Part shown: in pieces, positions 5,148-7,808 of the stretch
Layout: each line of letters opens with the position of its first letter
Position numbering within the stretch: position 1 is the stretch's first letter
From: Anaerobacillus sp.
Lineage (GTDB): Bacteria > Bacillota > Bacilli > Bacillales > Anaerobacillaceae
Direction: 5' to 3'
DNA length: 7,808 nt
Assembly (NCBI GenBank): GCA_007118195.1
Contig: SKSA01000182.1
Coordinates: 1 to 7,808, forward strand
The notes under the pieces: model-generated
Told to the model about the DNA's origin: nothing
Database searches by the model: none
The model's input: only the letters and a program-made list of their open reading frames with translations
Program-made: the position numbers and the translations under genes

Positions 5148-6023
5148 ATGAAAACATTCAACAAAGTTTATGTGGAAATCACTAGTAGTTGTAATCTGGC
5201 TTGTTACTTTTGTCCACCGACTGAACGAGCGAAGCAGTTTATCGAAGTTGAGCAGTTTAATAACGTGTTAGACCAAATCAAACCACATACGGACTATATT
5301 TATTTTCATGTGAAAGGAGAGCCCCTCCTTCACCCTAAAATCGATGAACTATTAGATATTAGCGCCGAAAAGGGTTTTAAAGTGAATATTACCACAAACG
5401 GTACACTCCTTACTAAAGCCAAAAAGAAAATTTTTATGAAAGAAGCTATTCGACAAATGAACTTTTCATTGCATAGCTTCGATGGACATCCTCATTCAAC
5501 CGATCGACTACAATACATTACATCTATACTAACTTTTGCAAAAGAAGCGGTCGCAAAAAGTAAAATGATCGTATCATTACGACTTTGGAACTTAGATCAA
5601 AACAACGCAACGAACCTTGAAAAAAAGCGTAATCGTGAAGCACTTGAAATCATCGAAAAAGAATTCGGTCTTGATTATCAAATTGAAGAAAAAGTGGTGC
5701 CTGGTAGCGGTGTAAAAATAGCGGAGCGGATTTATTTAAACCAAGATCATGAATTCAAATGGCCTGCTTTACATGAAAAAGAAGATGAGGGCCATGGTTT
5801 TTGTCATGCTTTAAGAAATCAAGCAGCGATCCTCACTAATGGAACCGTCGTCCCATGCTGTCTTGACGGAGAAGGTGTGATCAATTTAGGAAACGTGTAC
5901 GAAACGCATTTTTCTGAGATTATCGAGAGTAAACGCGCAAACGACCTTTACGACGGCTTTTCACGGAGACAAGCCGTCGAAGAATTATGCAGAAAATGTG
6001 GGTACCGCAAACGATTTGGGTAG
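5148..6023 (+). CDS. Radical SAM protein with SPASM/twitch-like C-terminus
   Basis: A 291-residue enzyme expected to bind a [4Fe-4S] cluster and S-adenosylmethionine and start radical chemistry; substrate unknown. The cluster motif is C15-NLA-C19-YF-C22, followed by KGEPLLHP (56-63), the SAM-contacting GGEP equivalent with Lys for the first Gly, and NITTNGTLL (80-88). The C-terminal part holds Cys 219, the pair Cys 237-238 in a NGTVVPCC context, GNVYE (248-252), and C281-RK-C284, the layout of an auxiliary-cluster SPASM or twitch domain. Start ATG 5148 has GAAGGAG (5131-5137) with a 10-base gap. SPASM enzymes often modify ribosomal peptides, yet no peptide precursor is visible in the flanking DNA. 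It is the first plus-strand gene here and has its own promoter. No clear terminator follows. Confidence 0.87.
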   Translation: MKTFNKVYVEITSSCNLACYFCPPTERAKQFIEVEQFNNVLDQIKPHTDYIYFHVKGEPLLHPKIDELLDISAEKGFKVNITTNGTLLTKAKKKIFMKEAIRQMNFSLHSFDGHPHSTDRLQYITSILTFAKEAVAKSKMIVSLRLWNLDQNNATNLEKKRNREALEIIEKEFGLDYQIEEKVVPGSGVKIAERIYLNQDHEFKWPALHEKEDEGHGFCHALRNQAAILTNGTVVPCCLDGEGVINLGNVYETHFSEIIESKRANDLYDGFSRRQAVEELCRKCGYRKRFG

Positions 6024-6142
6024 TTAGAATTTTTTATGTTTGTCCCGTTAAAGGTTTTAATATAAAAACATTTGAATATAAAAGTAAAAAAGACAAAAAC
6101 TTATTTCTGGGACTTTTGTATCACAAAATGGAGGAGATCTTT

Positions 6143-6646
6143 TTGAAAAATGAAAAGAAATTTCTATGGATTTTATTCTTAGGAGCGATTTTTGCGTATC
6201 CTTATGTGATTTTTCGGAAATCACCAAAGAAAGATTGGATTATTGTTTTCCTAACAGTAGGATTTATTTCAAGTATTATTGACAAAATACTAACTACTAA
6301 AGGGTACCTCAAATAACCTATTACACTTATTGGAAATAAAGGAATAAGTATGACCTTTGATTTATTATTATGTCCTTTAATGAATATAATTTTTAATCAA
6401 GTTACGTTAAAAGACGAGCCTATCAACATAATTTTTAAAGTCTTCTTGTTTACTACACCGATGTCCTTGTTCGAAAAATGGTTAGAAAAAAATACAGGAT
6501 TAATTAAATGGCAAAAGGGATGGGGCTGGTATCATACGTTCTTATCAATTACGTTAAAATACTTAGGTATCCGTTCTTTTATAGGGGGCATTAGAGAATT
6601 ACGGGCCCGATGCACAGTGACTCCCCGAAAAAGCATTCAAGTGTGA
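6143..6646 (+). pseudogene. CBO0543-like small membrane protein gene, broken by an in-frame stop
   Basis: Two consecutive reading frames lie in the same phase, separated only by a TAA at 6314-6316; together they read as one 167-residue membrane protein. The TTG start at 6143 is set by GGAGGAG (6130-6136) with 6 bases between. Part 1: KNEKKFLWILFLGAIFAYPY, a KKDW break, then IIVFLTVGFISSIID, ending KGYLK before the stop. Part 2: FDLLLCPLMNIIF, INIIFKVFLFTTPMSLFEKW, LIKWQKGWGWYHTFLSI. The ordered membrane segments and the GW-x-WYH motif recall the CBO0543 family. The sequence between the stop and the next ATG (6350) is coding-like, so one base change (a Tyr codon would fit) explains the break. 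The last 14 residues (from 6602) are encoded by repeat copy C and are unlikely to be original. Part 2 has no ribosome site of its own at 6350. A small chance remains of stop read-through. Confidence 0.68.
6609..6632 (+). repeat. Short interspersed repeat, copy C, at the 3' end of a reading frame
   Basis: TGCACAGTGACTCCCCGAAAAA (6611-6632) with a CCCGA lead-in matches copy B at 20 of 22 positions. It is read in frame as CTVTPRKS, giving the C-terminus of the broken membrane-protein gene. It is followed by two TGTGAAC words (6642-6648 and 6667-6673). Confidence 0.6.
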
Positions 6647-6712
6647 ACCAATTTTTGAGGGGACTTTGTGAACAAAAAGGCCTAATACTTTTTTTGAGAT
6701 TATATTTCAGCA

Positions 6713-6767
6713 TAAAAAAGGATGAAAATAAAGTCAATTAATTCAGCATCAACTTTTTTCTCATCCT
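6713..6767 (-). terminator. Strong intrinsic terminator of the ferritin-cupin gene
   Basis: On the minus strand, AGGATGAGAAAAAAGT (6767-6752) pairs with ACTTTATTTTCATCCT (6734-6719) over 16 positions, with one A/A mismatch and one G-U pair, a 17-base loop, and then TTTTT. It lies 24 bases after the stop codon. On the plus strand the stem also forms but with a poorer T-tract, so limited two-way use is possible, since a plus-strand gene converges from the left. Confidence 0.7.
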
Positions 6768-6791
6768 CATAAATATTTTTAATTCGACTAT

Positions 6792-7697
6792 TTAGTGGTG
6801 GTGGTCTTCTTCAGCAGCCATCGCAATTGCTTTTGTTTCATGAACAGTACCGTACGGATGCTCAGGTGGAGCATAAATAGAATAAAGCTTGATTGGTCGA
6901 TCACCCGTATTGGTTAGGTTGTGCCATTTCCCCGCAGGCACAAAGATCGCATAGTCTGCATAGGCTTCTTTTTGAAAATCTAAATTAAATTCGCTGTCCC
7001 CCATTTGAACAAGTCCTTGACCTTCTTCAATGCGGATGAATTGATCATGGTCTGGATGAACTTCTAATCCGATGTCTTCTCCAACCCCGATACTCATTAA
7101 GGTCAATTGTAAATATTCTCCTGTCCATAACGCCGTACGGAAAGTATCGTTTTCCTTAGTAACCTTTTCAATATCGACTACATATGGTTTTGATCCGTAA
7201 TCTTTTAATCCTTCCTTATTTAGCGCCTCAAATCGAGTAACATTCTCTTTTTCACAATTAGAAGCATGTAGTAACATATTTTGAACAAGTGGATTTTGAG
7301 TAAATAAAATATTATTTCGATATTCTTCATAGGCCTTTACTCCTGCTTCGTGGGCCTTTTGCAAACCTTCTCGATAACTTCGAAATGGAACTTGATCGAT
7401 TTCATACATTGGCTGACTGCCAGTAAGTGAGAAATAAAGGTTAGTATAGTGATTTAAATGGGCCGTTTTGTTTTGTAGTGCATGAATAATGTCATTTTTT
7501 TGCTTTTGGTCTGGGGCTACTTGTGCTAATCGATGATAAAGGTCGACTGCTGACGCTTCCTTTTTGATGGCAGTAAGTAGAGTGTCAAATCCTTGTTGAT
7601 CAGTTCCGTGCTCATTCCTAGACATATAGCCCGAGTGATGCGGTGCGTTACCATAAGCGTAATAAGGGTAAGAATATCCATTAGGCTGATAATTCAC
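6792..7697 (-). CDS. Ferritin-like domain fused to a cupin domain
   Basis: 301 residues in three parts. (1) A Tyr/Asn/His-rich head (1-30: YQPNGYSYPYYAYGN and HH), similar in style to spore-coat proteins. (2) A four-helix ferritin-like region (37-162): FDTLLTAIKKEASAVDLYHRL, the NDIIHAL to YFSLTG helix, SYREGLQKAHEAGVKAYEEY, and NPLVQNMLLHASNCEKENVTRF. Some Glu/His positions for a di-iron site are present (E47, E124/E125, E149/E151), but helix 2 has NKTAH where ExxH is usual. (3) A cupin (about 172-290): HPDHDQFIRIEEGQG (214-228) and VPAGKWHNLTN (253-263), the two metal-binding motifs, then YSIYAPPEHPYGTVH, and a His-rich end. The cupin alone is a common 120-130 residue Bacillus protein. The GTG start at 7697 has AAAGGA 9 bases upstream. 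It is a single-gene unit with a strong terminator. A metal-linked role, perhaps in the spore, is inferred, not shown. Confidence 0.82.
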   Translation of the reverse strand: MNYQPNGYSYPYYAYGNAPHHSGYMSRNEHGTDQQGFDTLLTAIKKEASAVDLYHRLAQVAPDQKQKNDIIHALQNKTAHLNHYTNLYFSLTGSQPMYEIDQVPFRSYREGLQKAHEAGVKAYEEYRNNILFTQNPLVQNMLLHASNCEKENVTRFEALNKEGLKDYGSKPYVVDIEKVTKENDTFRTALWTGEYLQLTLMSIGVGEDIGLEVHPDHDQFIRIEEGQGLVQMGDSEFNLDFQKEAYADYAIFVPAGKWHNLTNTGDRPIKLYSIYAPPEHPYGTVHETKAIAMAAEEDHHH

Positions 7698-7729
7698 TTA
7701 GCTCATTCCTTTCATAGGTTTATAAAAAC

Positions 7730-7758
7730 ATCATATGCCTATGATAAGAGAATGTACT
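7730..7758 (-). promoter_or_regulatory. Possible sigma-E-like promoter and palindrome before the ferritin-cupin gene
   Basis: Minus strand: GTACATT (7752-7758), 14 bases, CATATGAT (7730-7737). This matches the mother-cell sigma-E pattern (KMATATT, 14 bases, CATACAMT) at 5 of 7 and 6 of 8 positions. No good sigma-A pair is seen here. The inverted repeat ATCATA-TGCC-TATGAT (7730-7745), with perfect 6-base arms, overlaps the -10 and could instead be an operator. The site is 33 bases upstream of the GTG. Confidence 0.3.
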
Positions 7759-7808
7759 TGGATTGATATTACTTATTATAAATGGGCATTCAACTCAAAA
7801 AACTTTAC

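Noticed and set aside
5987..6142. Extended start at 5987 for the broken membrane-protein gene
   Set aside because: It overlaps the radical SAM 3' end and has no ribosome site; the strong GGAGGAG at 6130-6136 points to TTG 6143.
6024..6142. Possible RiPP precursor peptide after the radical SAM gene
   Set aside because: The only ATG-initiated frame there is about 9 codons, with no ribosome site and no Cys- or Gly-rich core.
6792..6800. HHH at the end of the ferritin-cupin protein as a sign of a vector tag
   Set aside because: Only three His, in natural DNA with a terminator right after; His-rich ends are usual for this cupin type.
1..7808. CRISPR array, tRNA or rRNA genes, insertion sequence or phage genes
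   Set aside because: No regularly spaced repeats, no cloverleaf with a CCA-type end, no transposase or integrase motifs and no long terminal inverted repeats seen.

Overview
The window looks like a chromosomal accessory stretch from a low-GC, spore-forming Bacillaceae member (Bacillus or a close relative). The support is AT-rich DNA, strong GGAGG-type ribosome binding sites, GTG and TTG starts, sigma-A style promoters, and protein types familiar from Bacillus: a SulP permease, a YndB-like SRPBCC protein, a NodB-type deacetylase and a ferritin-like/cupin protein. There are no tRNA or rRNA genes, no CRISPR array, no transposase and no phage gene. Almost all genes lie on the minus strand; only the radical SAM gene and the broken membrane-protein gene after it lie on the plus strand.

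Layout. 1-316 (minus) is the N-terminal third of a SulP anion transporter that runs off the left edge, with a good promoter at 362-390. 416-485 holds an interspersed repeat copy and a hairpin. 485-1084 (minus) is a polysaccharide deacetylase whose best start site is followed by an in-frame stop. 1149-1580 (minus) is a graveyard: an orphan reading frame without a usable start, and before it a fragment resembling the C-terminus of a class C beta-lactamase-like serine hydrolase. 2557-1583 and 3162-2572 (minus) form a TetR regulator-SDR dehydrogenase operon, with the regulator first and a palindrome on its promoter. 3163-3547 is intergenic, with a terminator, palindromes and a second repeat copy. 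4045-3548 (minus) is a HemG-like flavodoxin. 4295-4185 (minus) is a 36-residue single-membrane-segment peptide. 4880-4449 (minus) is a YndB-like protein. 4944-5096 (minus) is a fragment resembling the C-terminus of CueP. 5148-6023 (plus) is a radical SAM protein with extra C-terminal cysteines. 6143-6646 (plus) is a CBO0543-like membrane-protein gene broken by one stop codon and ending inside a third repeat copy. 7697-6792 (minus) is a ferritin-like/cupin fusion with a strong terminator.

How it fits together. Apart from the tetR-SDR pair, the genes look like independent, separately terminated units rather than one pathway. The TetR protein probably controls itself and the dehydrogenase in response to a small molecule. 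The most striking property is decay: at least four loci are truncated or carry premature stops, between copies of a short interspersed repeat. I see no convincing new multi-gene system. The best leads are the ferritin-cupin fusion, the orphan radical SAM enzyme, the 36-residue peptide and the repeat family that supplies the C-terminus of a reading frame.
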